A stretch of 64,000 bases of DNA from an uncultured Lachnospiraceae bacterium (lineage in GTDB: Bacteria; Bacillota; Clostridia; Lachnospirales; Lachnospiraceae): the NCBI GenBank assembly GCA_934394565.1, contig CAKRQV010000010.1, positions 39,719-103,718 of the forward strand. The letters run 5' to 3'. The position numbers and the translations under genes were made by a program. Below, in pieces: positions 45,435-53,338 of this stretch; positions within the stretch are counted from its first letter, which is position 1, and the number at the start of each line of letters is the position of its first letter. Under the pieces are notes generated by a model. The model saw nothing but the letters and a program-made list of their open reading frames with translations, was not told the origin of the DNA and did no database searches.

Positions 45435-46779
45435 ATGTTCTCCCTTTCTCATAGTTTCGATGGTAATGACTATGGTAGACCATCATGCAGATTGCCGTCA
45501 GACCCCAGGTGATCGGATATACCGCTGCAACACTGCGAATATCATGAAACTGTGGAACAACCAGAAACAGCAAAGCCGTTCGTATAATACAGATATTTAA
45601 TAAAATGATATTCATAGGCCCCTGTGATTTTCCAACACCTCTCATACTGTCTCCCAGAATCTGTAATATCGAATAAAGACCATAAAAAGGAAATGTTATA
45701 CCTATGATCTGTCTTCCAAGTGCTATAACAGAGGCTTCCTTATTAAATATACGAAACAGCATTCCACCACAGGGAACAGCAATAGCTGCCGTAGCCACAG
45801 CAATACCTATAGAAATCAGTGTACACTGCTTTGTTCCTTTTCGTATTCTTTCCATATTACCGGCACCCTTGTTCTGTCCGGAAAATGTCATGCAAGCCTG
45901 GCCCAACGCAACGATCGGATGATAGATCAGCAGCTCAACCTTAAAATATGCTGTAAATGCTGCAATCGCATCTTCACCCAGAGAATTGATAAAATACTGG
46001 ACAAATACATTTGATAATGTAATGATGAGAGATTGCAGTCCCGCAGGTACACCAATACGGAGCACTTCTTTTAAAATTTCACGATCAAAGGCTATTTTCT
46101 TTACATTCAGCCGATAAGCCTCGTTCAGTTTTCTTAATTTCACGATAATGTATACAGCTGCTACCGTCTGTGAAATCAGCGTGGCATAGGCAACTCCGTT
46201 GATACCATTTGAAAATACACGGACAAAAAAATAATCCGCCACAACATTTGTCAAACCACCCACCAGCTGGGCAATCATCGGAGAACCGCTGTCTCCCAGC
46301 GCTCTGAGTACACCGGAGCCAAGATTATAAATGAATAGGGATAAAAACGAGAAAAAATAAATCTGCAAATATCCTGTGGCACTTTCTCTGATAGAAACCG
46401 GTGTGTTGATTATTTTTAAAAAAGTGGGGGCAAATATATACCCTGCAATTATAAAAATCAGTCCGCCGACAATACACAAAGCCATCGTATTATGTACAGC
46501 ACGACTCAACCGCTCTGTATCTTTCTGTCCAAAAATCTGTGAAATGACAACACCTGATCCAACGGACATTCCACCAAAAAAGCCAATAAAACATGTAATC
46601 AAAAGACTGCTGGCACCAATCGCAGCCGAGGCAGACTTACCTATAAAATTCCCTACAAATATCAGATCAACTGTGTTGTACAGCTGCTGTGCAAGACTCC
46701 CGATCAGCAAGGGCAGTGCAAATCGTATAAGTGCCCCTCCAATCGAACCAGATGTGAGATCTGCGTTTCTTCTCCCCAT
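45403..46779 (-). CDS. MATE family efflux transporter
   Basis: The product is 458 aa from the ATG at 46779, which follows GTGGAG. Twelve hydrophobic spans are arranged in two halves. Typical segments are PLLIGSLAQQLYNTVDLIFVG, SASAAIGASSLLITCF, GSGVLRALGDSGSPMIAQL and GDSMRGVGKSQGPM. MATE proteins export cationic compounds using H+ or Na+. As first gene of a nine-gene operon with an importer and methyltransferases, it could export a self-made compound that is later taken back up; this is speculative. Confidence 0.92.
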   Translation of the reverse strand: MGRRNADLTSGSIGGALIRFALPLLIGSLAQQLYNTVDLIFVGNFIGKSASAAIGASSLLITCFIGFFGGMSVGSGVVISQIFGQKDTERLSRAVHNTMALCIVGGLIFIIAGYIFAPTFLKIINTPVSIRESATGYLQIYFFSFLSLFIYNLGSGVLRALGDSGSPMIAQLVGGLTNVVADYFFVRVFSNGINGVAYATLISQTVAAVYIIVKLRKLNEAYRLNVKKIAFDREILKEVLRIGVPAGLQSLIITLSNVFVQYFINSLGEDAIAAFTAYFKVELLIYHPIVALGQACMTFSGQNKGAGNMERIRKGTKQCTLISIGIAVATAAIAVPCGGMLFRIFNKEASVIALGRQIIGITFPFYGLYSILQILGDSMRGVGKSQGPMNIILLNICIIRTALLFLVVPQFHDIRSVAAVYPITWGLTAICMMVYHSHYHRNYEKGRTYEKEKCRVSE

Positions 46780-46912
46780 GTATATCTTTCTCCACATTTC
46801 AATACGGTTTCCGGTTTTAACCTGGACTTAATCCTGGCTTTCTATTCCCTGACATCCTCTTTTTCATAATCGGAAACCAGATATATTATATTTTAGATAC
46901 CATTTTCCTTTT

Positions 46913-46955
46913 AAGCCCCTGGTGGGGATATTGGCCATTCAAAATATGAATAACC
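46913..46955 (-). promoter_or_regulatory. Composite regulatory motif, site D
   Basis: On the minus strand: GTTATTC, then GAATGGCCAATATCCCC and AGGGG after a short gap. A perfect TATAAT (46890-46885) begins 29 bases beyond the first G of the run. It drives the nine-gene MATE operon. It lies back to back with site E, about 15 bp away. Confidence 0.75.
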
Positions 46956-46969
46956 AATTTTTTATCTAC

Positions 46970-47010
46970 GCCATAAATAATAGTTATTGCCAATAACCCC
47001 CTGGGAGGCT
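46970..47010 (+). promoter_or_regulatory. Composite regulatory motif, site E
   Basis: On the plus strand: GCCATAA, then TTATTGCCAATAACCCC and GGGAGG. The CCATAA to CCAATA distance is 19. TATACT (47032-47037) begins 29 bases beyond the start of GGGAGG, the same spacing as at site D. It precedes the two small membrane-protein genes. Confidence 0.7.
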
Positions 47011-47126
47011 TTCTTTTCTCCCTTTCAGACGTATACTAAAGACAACATAAAACACAGCGGTTCTTTAAATCATATGTAACTTTATATCTTTTACAGCAAC
47101 TGCCGTTCTTTAAGGAGGTATCACAT

Positions 47127-47540
47127 ATGGCATGCTTTTTAGTACCTGCAACGGAAGCTCTTGTCGTGACAGCGATCGAATTGGTCGTTAAGAAAAAAGA
47201 GAGCACACAGATCAAAGCTTTTGACACCAGTGGCAAAAACAAATTCTCAGACACAGACAGTACATCCATTCCTTTAAGCCGTAAGCTTTCCTGGCTGACG
47301 TATCTTCTCTGGGGAGGTGCTTTTCTGTTGATGTTTGAGCATGTATGGCATGGCGAGGTTGTTCCTTTCTTCCCATTTCTGACAGCAATGTCAAGTCCGG
47401 GCGATACAGCTGCCATGTTACATGAGATGTCCACCATCGGTGTTACGATGGCGATACTTGTTACAGTTGCCTGGATCGGTATTCTTGCCGCCGTACAGGC
47501 TATCCTGCGTACTGCACAAAGCCGTATGCACACAGCCTGA
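47127..47540 (+). CDS. Small membrane protein of unknown function
   Basis: The product is 137 aa with AAGGAGG well placed upstream. It starts with a hydrophobic MACFLVPATEALVVTAIELVV segment (first 14-21 residues), a polar linker, then two further spans near LTYLLWGGAFLLMFEHVW and MAILVTVAWIGILAAVQ. HEM and FEHVWHGE supply conserved-looking His/Glu pairs in membrane loops. I do not recognise the family. It shares the composite motif with the adjacent uptake operon, so a link to the same substrate is inferred. Confidence 0.6.
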   Translation: MACFLVPATEALVVTAIELVVKKKESTQIKAFDTSGKNKFSDTDSTSIPLSRKLSWLTYLLWGGAFLLMFEHVWHGEVVPFFPFLTAMSSPGDTAAMLHEMSTIGVTMAILVTVAWIGILAAVQAILRTAQSRMHTA

Positions 47541-47565
47541 TTACTATAGAAAGGAAATCTTGATC

Positions 47566-47880
47566 ATGACGTTACTGATTGCGGTTTTTGCAGCTATCAT
47601 CTGTACAATACTCTGGTATCGTAGAAAAGACGATACGATGAAGCTTGGCACTTTATGTTTTATGTACTGGGGTGCTTCCCTGATGTGGCTTGGAGATGCT
47701 ATTTTTGAATATCTGGAACTTGGAGCGGAATATTTTACACCAGCTCCGACAGATATGCTGAATGATGCTTTTCTCGGACTTTCCGTTGTCGCTCTGGGGA
47801 TGATTATATGGCTGATCATTCTTCTGATTAAAGATCCAAGAGGCTCTGTCAGGGCGGCACTTTTAAAAGAAAAATTATAA
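47566..47880 (+). CDS. Small membrane protein of unknown function
   Basis: The product is 104 aa from the ATG at 47566, preceded by AAAGGAAAT; a longer frame from 47422 overlaps the previous gene. Three hydrophobic spans are visible (TLLIAVFAAIICTILWY, LCFMYWGASLMWLGDAIFEYL and LSVVALGMIIWLIILLI). Acidic residues lie in the second span and the following loop. It forms an operon with the preceding membrane gene and ends at a clear terminator. No family is recognised. Confidence 0.6.
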   Translation: MTLLIAVFAAIICTILWYRRKDDTMKLGTLCFMYWGASLMWLGDAIFEYLELGAEYFTPAPTDMLNDAFLGLSVVALGMIIWLIILLIKDPRGSVRAALLKEKL

Positions 47881-47900
47881 TTCTACTCTTATATCTTTTT

Positions 47901-47936
47901 AAGGCACATGTCAGCAAATTGACGTGTGCCTTTTTA
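47901..47936 (+). terminator. Rho-independent terminator
   Basis: AAGGCACATGTCA (47901-47913) pairs with TGACGTGTGCCTT (47920-47932) with one mismatch, followed by a run of T. It ends the two-gene plus-strand unit. Confidence 0.85.
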
Positions 47937-48039
47937 TGTACTCCTCTATATATCATTGACTTCCTGTACGAGACAGTAACATTTTAATGATTACTTTTGC
48001 TCTGTATTTGCCGCTGCATTCCATGTACGATGCATTGAT

Positions 48040-49035
48040 TTATACCAGCGCCTTATAAAACCGTAGTTCAAATGTTGTGCCCTTCCCTTCCGTGCTCTCC
48101 GCCCGGATGGAAGCTCTTTCTTTTTCCAGAATTGCCTTTGACAGTGCCAGACCGATGCCGACGCTCTCTCCGGAGGGGCTGCTGCCCTGATAAAATCGTT
48201 CGAAGATATGCGGCAGATCCTTCGGAGCGATCCCGCAGCCGTCATCTGTGATATACAGGGAATCGTAAATATGTGTTCTCGCTGTCCGTAACGTCAGATG
48301 ACCTCCTTTTTCCATATGCTCAATACAGTTTTTGATAATATTGCCGATGGCCTCTGCTGTCCAGTGTTGATCACCTTTATACAAGAAATCTTCTGTCTGA
48401 TCCAGCAGGGTTATCTCCCTTAATTCCATCATTACAAGAAACGGCTGCATGGCCTCCTGCAATGTACTTCTAAGAGTTTTTTTCTCGCATTTTAATTCAA
48501 TTGTCCCGGCATCCAGCTTGGATAATTTTAAAAGGTTCAGGATCAGCCAGCGCATCCTGCCCAGCTGTGTCTCCATCACCTCGATAAATTCTGTCTGTTT
48601 TTCCGGATCCGTCTCCTCCCGCAGCAGATCCGTCATCATCATCATGGAGGTCAGCGGTGTTTTTAACTGATGGGAAATATCCGCCAGGGAATCCGCCAGC
48701 CGCACCTTGTCCTGCGCCAGCAGATCATTCTGTGTACGCAGAAGGGTAATGACCTTATATAAATTATTGCTTAAAATGGACAGCTCGCCCTCCGTATTGG
48801 AGCAGATGTCCAGATCATATCTGCCACTGCAGACCAGCGCCAGATAATTGTTCAGCTCGTACAGTCGCTGATAGCGTCTGTGCGTATATACCCCCGCCAG
48901 CACCAGCAGGACAATGCCCAGGCCAACGCATATAAGCGCAGCTGCCATCCCCGCGATCCTTCCTGCCACCGCCGCAGCCAGCACAGTCAGCACTACACCG
49001 GCAGCCAGCATCTGCCGCATCTCTTTATTATTCAT
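48040..49035 (-). CDS. Sensor histidine kinase
   Basis: The product is 331 aa. Two closely spaced spans in the first 50 residues leave almost no extracellular loop, as in intramembrane-sensing kinases. A HAMP-like linker is followed by the phosphoacceptor motif DISHQLKTPLTSMMM and an HATPase domain with NIIKNCIEHM, DDGCGIAPKDLPHIFERF and GIGLALSKAI. It overlaps the regulator gene by 8 bp. The shared 20-bp site suggests it controls the FtsX-type ABC exporter at 26966-30240, as in Bce-like systems. Confidence 0.93.
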   Translation of the reverse strand: MNNKEMRQMLAAGVVLTVLAAAVAGRIAGMAAALICVGLGIVLLVLAGVYTHRRYQRLYELNNYLALVCSGRYDLDICSNTEGELSILSNNLYKVITLLRTQNDLLAQDKVRLADSLADISHQLKTPLTSMMMMTDLLREETDPEKQTEFIEVMETQLGRMRWLILNLLKLSKLDAGTIELKCEKKTLRSTLQEAMQPFLVMMELREITLLDQTEDFLYKGDQHWTAEAIGNIIKNCIEHMEKGGHLTLRTARTHIYDSLYITDDGCGIAPKDLPHIFERFYQGSSPSGESVGIGLALSKAILEKERASIRAESTEGKGTTFELRFYKALV

Positions 49036-49705
49036 TCTCGATCATATAGCCCATGCCCCGGACGGTCTTTATGTACTCTGTCTGGCCGGACGTCTCCTCT
49101 ATTTTATTGCGCAACCGCTTGATGTACACCGTCAGCGTATTGTCTTCGACAAAATCCCCTGCCACATCCCAGATATTTTCCAGAAGCTGTGTTCTGGACA
49201 AAACCTGTCCTCTGTGATTTAAAAGGATCAGAAGCAGACGATATTCCAGTGCCGTCAGGGGAATTTCTGTCGTGCCACGGTACACCTTGGCTTCTGCCGT
49301 GCGGATCTGCAGATCTTTCAGCCGGATCACACCGTTACTCGTCTCTTTGGTATAGCGGCGTAAAACACTTTTGATCCTGGCCATCAGCTCCCGCACCCGA
49401 AACGGCTTGGAAATATAATCGTCTGCACCCATCTCAAATCCCATGATCACGTTAACTTCCTCATCGTAAGCAGTCAGAAAGATCACCGGCAAATCTCCTT
49501 TTTCCTTGATTGCCTTACATACATCGTATCCACTGCCATCCGGCAGGGTCAAATCCAGTATGTAGAGAGAAAAAATCTCCTGTTCTATTGTTTTTAAGGC
49601 TTCCTGCACGGTTTTACAGTGGGTTGTCCCGTAGCCCTCCTGCTGCAGCGCATAAGTCAGCCCCATGGCGATGGCTGCGTCATCCTCCAGTACGAAAATC
49701 TGCAT
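49028..49705 (-). CDS. OmpR/PhoB family response regulator
   Basis: The product is 225 aa. The receiver domain has the acidic pair LEDDAA, phosphoacceptor Asp in LYILDLTLPDGSG, and the conserved Lys in DDYISKPFRVRELMARI. The DNA-binding winged helix has LTALEYRLLLILLNHRGQVLSRTQLL (key part: EYRLL and LSR) and VEDNTLTVYIKRLRNKIE. It is the first gene of the pair. A 20-bp sequence 56 bp upstream matches that in front of the ABC exporter, consistent with autoregulation. Confidence 0.95.
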   Translation of the reverse strand: MQIFVLEDDAAIAMGLTYALQQEGYGTTHCKTVQEALKTIEQEIFSLYILDLTLPDGSGYDVCKAIKEKGDLPVIFLTAYDEEVNVIMGFEMGADDYISKPFRVRELMARIKSVLRRYTKETSNGVIRLKDLQIRTAEAKVYRGTTEIPLTALEYRLLLILLNHRGQVLSRTQLLENIWDVAGDFVEDNTLTVYIKRLRNKIEETSGQTEYIKTVRGMGYMIENE

Positions 49706-49760
49706 CCGTTACACCCCTTTCCATTTCTCTTAGTATAGCGGATTTTCCATATGATATCTA

Positions 49761-49780
49761 TTACAGTTTTGTCATTTTCA
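49761..49780 (-). promoter_or_regulatory. Putative response-regulator site upstream of the two-component operon
   Basis: This is the second identical copy of the 20-base sequence at 30307-30326. A likely -10 (TATACT on the minus strand) begins about 21 bases downstream, placing the site at the -35 region, where an OmpR-type activator would bind. Confidence 0.65.
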
Positions 49781-49874
49781 AACAGGAAACCGCATACTGT
49801 CCATATTTCGACGGCCAGCATGCGGTTTCCTGTCACTTTACATACACCAAAATCGTATATGCCTTTTTATTCTG

Positions 49875-51671
49875 TTATTGGATCGGCTCAAAGTCCACAG
49901 CACCATGTTTACACAGCGGGCAGATAAAATCTTCCGGAAGTTCATCTCCCTCATAAATATATCCACACACTTTGCAGACAAAGCCTTTCTTTCCTTCGGT
50001 CTGCGGTTTTGGCTTTACATATTTCTGATAATACGTATAAGTCATGGTATCTTTGTCACTGACGACACGGGCTTCTGTCACACTGCAGATAAACATACCA
50101 TGGGTTCCGAGATCTACATACTGTTCCACTTTCAGTGACATAAATGCATTGATATATTTATCAAGAAATACAAGTCCATTATCAGAACGGTTTACTTTCT
50201 GTCCTGCGAATTTGTCTACGCTTCTGCCACTCTGGAAGCCAAACTGCTGAAACACGCTAAACGGTGCATCCACAGACAGACAGTTGACATTTAAGATGCC
50301 GGTCTGCTGGATCACATGATGGGAATAATTGGCTTTATTGATGTTGACAGCCACACGATACGGGGAATCTGTCAGCTGTGTGACCGTATTGACGATCAGT
50401 CCATTGTCTTTCTTTCCGTCATTGGATGTCACCACATACAGACCATAGCCGATCCTGAATAATGCCGTCATATCATTTTTATTTGCCAGGGTATCACTCT
50501 TGGCGATGTAATCCTGACACAGTTCATTGGCCAGAGTCTCCAGCTGTTCTTTATTCTCAGCGGTAAGTGCAGACATGATCTTTACCGTTGTCGGTGTCCA
50601 CGTGATTTTTTCACATACAGAAAGCATCTGTCTCATGATTTTTGTTGCCAGCGGCGACCAGGAACCATTTTCGATCAGGGCCACTGTTCTGTTCTGGAAG
50701 TTATGCTCTATAAGGCGGGTGATATAATCATGCATAAACGGATAAATACTCGCATTGTACGTTGTGGTTGCAAGAACAAGCTTGCTGTAACGGAACGCAT
50801 CACTGAGAGCCAGCGACATATCACATCTTGCCAGATCATAAACGACTACCTTCGGACAGCCTTTACTTCTGAGCTTTTCTGCCATCAGCTCTACAGCTGC
50901 CTTCGTATGACCATATACAGAGGTATAGGCGATCACAATTCCTTCCTCTTCCGGTGTATAGGAAGACCAGGTATCATACAGTCCTATATAATGTCCGAGA
51001 TTTTCTCTCAAAACAGGCCCGTGTAGCGGACAGATTACTTCGATATCCAGCCCTGCGGCCACTTTCAGCAAAGCCTGTACCTGTGCACCATATTTTCCTA
51101 CGATGCCGATAAAATACCGTCTGGCCTCATCATCCCAGTCCTCTTCCACATCAAGCGCACCAAATTTTCCGAAACCATCTGCAGAAAACAGTACTTTCTC
51201 CGTACTATCGTACGTCACCATAACTTCCGGCCAGTGTACCATCGGGGCAAATACGAATGTCAGCTTATGATAGCCCAGATCCAGCGTCCCACCATTTTCC
51301 ACAACGAGTTTCTGTCCATCCATATCCAGTCCAAAGAAATTGTAGATCATCTCGAATGTCTTTGTGTTCGCCACTACAGTCGTCTCTGGATACACCTTCA
51401 GAAACTCTGCCACATTTGCCGCATGATCCGGCTCCATATGCTGTACAACCAGATAATCCGGCTTTCTGCCATCCAGAATCGCTTCCAGATTGTCCAGCCA
51501 TTCATGTTTGAAATTTGCATCCACAGTATCCATAACGGCAATCTTCTCATCCAGGATCACATAGGAATTGTAAGTCATTCCGTGCGGTACCGGATATTGT
51601 CCCTCAAACAGATCCACCTGATGATCATTGACACCTGCATAACGAATTGTTTCTGTAATCTGCATATCCAA
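49875..51671 (-). CDS. Flavodiiron protein fused to flavin reductase and rubredoxin
   Basis: The product is 598 aa and should reduce O2 (or NO) to water in the cytoplasm. The diiron beta-lactamase-like domain (about 1-245) has the ligand set HMEPDH, HWPEVM, SADGFG and CPLHGP. A flavodoxin domain (about 250-390) starts with IAYTSVYGHTKAAVELMA. A flavin-reductase-like domain (about 405-545) follows. A C-terminal rubredoxin carries CKVCGYIYEG and CPLCKHGAVDFEPI. Having all electron carriers on one chain is seen in some clostridial proteins. A Crp/Fnr gene is divergent from it. Confidence 0.93.
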   Translation of the reverse strand: MDMQITETIRYAGVNDHQVDLFEGQYPVPHGMTYNSYVILDEKIAVMDTVDANFKHEWLDNLEAILDGRKPDYLVVQHMEPDHAANVAEFLKVYPETTVVANTKTFEMIYNFFGLDMDGQKLVVENGGTLDLGYHKLTFVFAPMVHWPEVMVTYDSTEKVLFSADGFGKFGALDVEEDWDDEARRYFIGIVGKYGAQVQALLKVAAGLDIEVICPLHGPVLRENLGHYIGLYDTWSSYTPEEEGIVIAYTSVYGHTKAAVELMAEKLRSKGCPKVVVYDLARCDMSLALSDAFRYSKLVLATTTYNASIYPFMHDYITRLIEHNFQNRTVALIENGSWSPLATKIMRQMLSVCEKITWTPTTVKIMSALTAENKEQLETLANELCQDYIAKSDTLANKNDMTALFRIGYGLYVVTSNDGKKDNGLIVNTVTQLTDSPYRVAVNINKANYSHHVIQQTGILNVNCLSVDAPFSVFQQFGFQSGRSVDKFAGQKVNRSDNGLVFLDKYINAFMSLKVEQYVDLGTHGMFICSVTEARVVSDKDTMTYTYYQKYVKPKPQTEGKKGFVCKVCGYIYEGDELPEDFICPLCKHGAVDFEPIQ

Positions 51672-51848
51672 TCCTCCATTTCTATCTGCGCACCCTGCCT
51701 GTATCTGCTGTCTGTCCCAACATCACCTTTTGTTCTCTGGCCTCTGATCTGAAATATTTTCTAAGACCTTACGTTTTCTGACATCCGGCAGCCATTGCGG
51801 TTTTTTGTTTTCTATGTTTAAAGTATACGTTGTATGCGAAATTATATC

Positions 51849-51864
51849 TGTTGCAGTTGCAACA
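51849..51864. promoter_or_regulatory. Palindromic operator candidate between FDP and Crp/Fnr genes
   Basis: TGTTGCA-GT-TGCAACA is a perfect 7-bp inverted repeat. On the minus strand a TATAAT (51846-51841) lies just beyond it, so it overlaps the -35 region of the flavodiiron gene. A TATACT at 51892-51897 could serve the regulator gene. Binding by the Crp/Fnr protein encoded next door is inferred. Confidence 0.6.
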
Positions 51865-51916
51865 AAATATGGCATTTTTTTCAAAATATGTTATACTCAT
51901 TTTATATACACCCATT

Positions 51917-51934
51917 CTGCTGTATATACAGCAG
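51917..51934. promoter_or_regulatory. 18-bp perfect palindrome in the Crp/Fnr leader
   Basis: CTGCTGTATATACAGCAG reads the same on both strands. It lies about 20 bp beyond the candidate -10 and 44 bp before the regulator's start codon. It could be an operator or a short hairpin in the mRNA. Confidence 0.45.
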
Positions 51935-51977
51935 CGGATCTTTCTATTGAAACATTTAACATTCGGAGGCTGACCAC

Positions 51978-52643
51978 ATGGATACAAAACTTTCCCTTTT
52001 TACAGACATTCTTCCCGAAGAACGGGAACGTATGCGCATCTGTTTTGATATGCGGACAGCTGTCTTCTCACCGGGCGAAATCCTGATGACCTATGCGCAT
52101 CAGATGAAAAAAGTCGGACTGATCGAAAACGGCCGCGCTTTTTTATGCTGCCTTGATCCGGAGGGAAATGAATATATTCTGGAAGAGCTGCATAAAGACA
52201 GTGTGTTTGGAGAACCTTTTCTTTTACCGGATGACACCCTGCAATACTATGTAAAGACAAAAAACACAACACAGGTTACCTTTATTGACTACTTTCACAT
52301 TATCAAACGCTGTCCCAATGCCTGCCACCACCACAGCCAGCTTGTCAGTAACCTGTTACAGATGATTGCCTTAAAATCCAGCCAGCAAAGCAGCCGGATC
52401 TATGTACTGTCCCGCTCTACGATCCAGAAAAAGCTGCTGGCCTACCTCTCCGGTCTTGCCGCATCACAGCATACACAGTCCGTAACACTTCCCATGTCCT
52501 ACACAGACCTTGCCCAATACCTGGGCACAGACCGCAGTGCACTGATGCGGGAGATCAAACATCTGTGCGATCAGGGATTTCTGCAAAAAGAAGGGCGCTG
52601 CATCACACTGATATCCATCCCCAGTGTAACCCAGCACCCCTGA
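51978..52643 (+). CDS. Crp/Fnr family transcriptional regulator
   Basis: The product is 221 aa. A cyclic-nucleotide-binding-like beta barrel (about 10-120) is followed by the dimer helix and an HTH_Crp domain (about 145-210) with PMSYTDLAQYLGTDRSALMREIKHL (key part: DLAQYLGTDRSALMREI). The N-terminal Cys pattern of Fnr iron-sulfur proteins is absent. The barrel lacks a clear cAMP-binding RES motif. It is divergent from the flavodiiron gene, so control of oxygen or NO response is likely. Confidence 0.9.
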   Translation: MDTKLSLFTDILPEERERMRICFDMRTAVFSPGEILMTYAHQMKKVGLIENGRAFLCCLDPEGNEYILEELHKDSVFGEPFLLPDDTLQYYVKTKNTTQVTFIDYFHIIKRCPNACHHHSQLVSNLLQMIALKSSQQSSRIYVLSRSTIQKKLLAYLSGLAASQHTQSVTLPMSYTDLAQYLGTDRSALMREIKHLCDQGFLQKEGRCITLISIPSVTQHP

Positions 52644-52705
52644 TATTTTTTGATAACGGCAGAGGCAGTGCCCCTGTTTTCACCAAATGTTCTGCTTTTT
52701 ACCAT

Positions 52706-53197
52706 TTATAAAGTATGATAATACGGACAGATATCCTCATAATGCCCGTCCTTCATCCTAAACCCTTTCGGAATCACCCCCAGCTGTACAAATCCCAGCC
52801 GCTCATACAAATGTCTTGCATGCACATTGCAGGCTACAACCGCATTAAACTGCAATACACCAAACCCATGCACCTTTCCCTGCACCAGACAGTCACTGAC
52901 CAGCTTCTCCCCGATATGTAATCCCCGGCTCTCACGGTCAACCGCATAACTCGCATTGCAGATATGGCCACACCGACCTACATTATTCGGATGCAGGATA
53001 TACAGCCCATACACCTTATGCGTATCCTCATCCTCCGCCACAGCCGTATACGTCTGCTGTGAGAAAAATTCACGTCCGGACGTCTCTGTCAGACACTCCT
53101 CCTGCGGAAACGCCACACCATCCTCCACCACCTGATTCCATATCCGGATCAGATCCGGCAGATCCTTTTTTTCATACTCTCTCACAACAATCTTCAT
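52706..53197 (-). CDS. GNAT family N-acetyltransferase
   Basis: The product is 163 aa from the ATG at 53197, preceded by GGAGG. The open frame extends to 53323 but runs through a hairpin. It resembles the phosphinothricin-acetyltransferase-like GNATs: an N-terminal VREYEKKDLPDLIRIWNQVV, a central acetyl-CoA region near SRGLHIGEKLVSDCLVQG, and a C-terminal ARHLYERLGFVQLGVIPKGF. The acceptor is unknown. It follows the Wadjet operon on the same strand. Confidence 0.88.
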   Translation of the reverse strand: MKIVVREYEKKDLPDLIRIWNQVVEDGVAFPQEECLTETSGREFFSQQTYTAVAEDEDTHKVYGLYILHPNNVGRCGHICNASYAVDRESRGLHIGEKLVSDCLVQGKVHGFGVLQFNAVVACNVHARHLYERLGFVQLGVIPKGFRMKDGHYEDICPYYHTL

Positions 53198-53280
53198 AAT
53201 AACCGCCTCCTCTGGTATATTTCCCCTAAAGATACCACCTTTTCCTTCCATCGACAACCATCTTTCCATCCTCAAAGTCA

Positions 53281-53325
53281 GGATGCCCGCCGACAGGCTC
53301 TCCATGATCCCGCCGGCGGGCATCC
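53281..53325 (-). terminator. Hairpin after the Wadjet operon
   Basis: GGATGCCCGCCG (53281-53292) pairs exactly with CGGCGGGCATCC (53314-53325) around a 21-base loop, 14 bp after the jetC stop. There is no T tract, so it may be an imperfect or factor-dependent terminator. Confidence 0.55.
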
Positions 53326-53338
53326 GTCCCCCTTCTAT

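Noticed and set aside
30479..46779. Calling the two ABC importers nickel transporters
   Set aside because: The families Opp, Dpp, App and Nik cannot be told apart by eye and no nickel enzyme or nickel regulator is present in the window.
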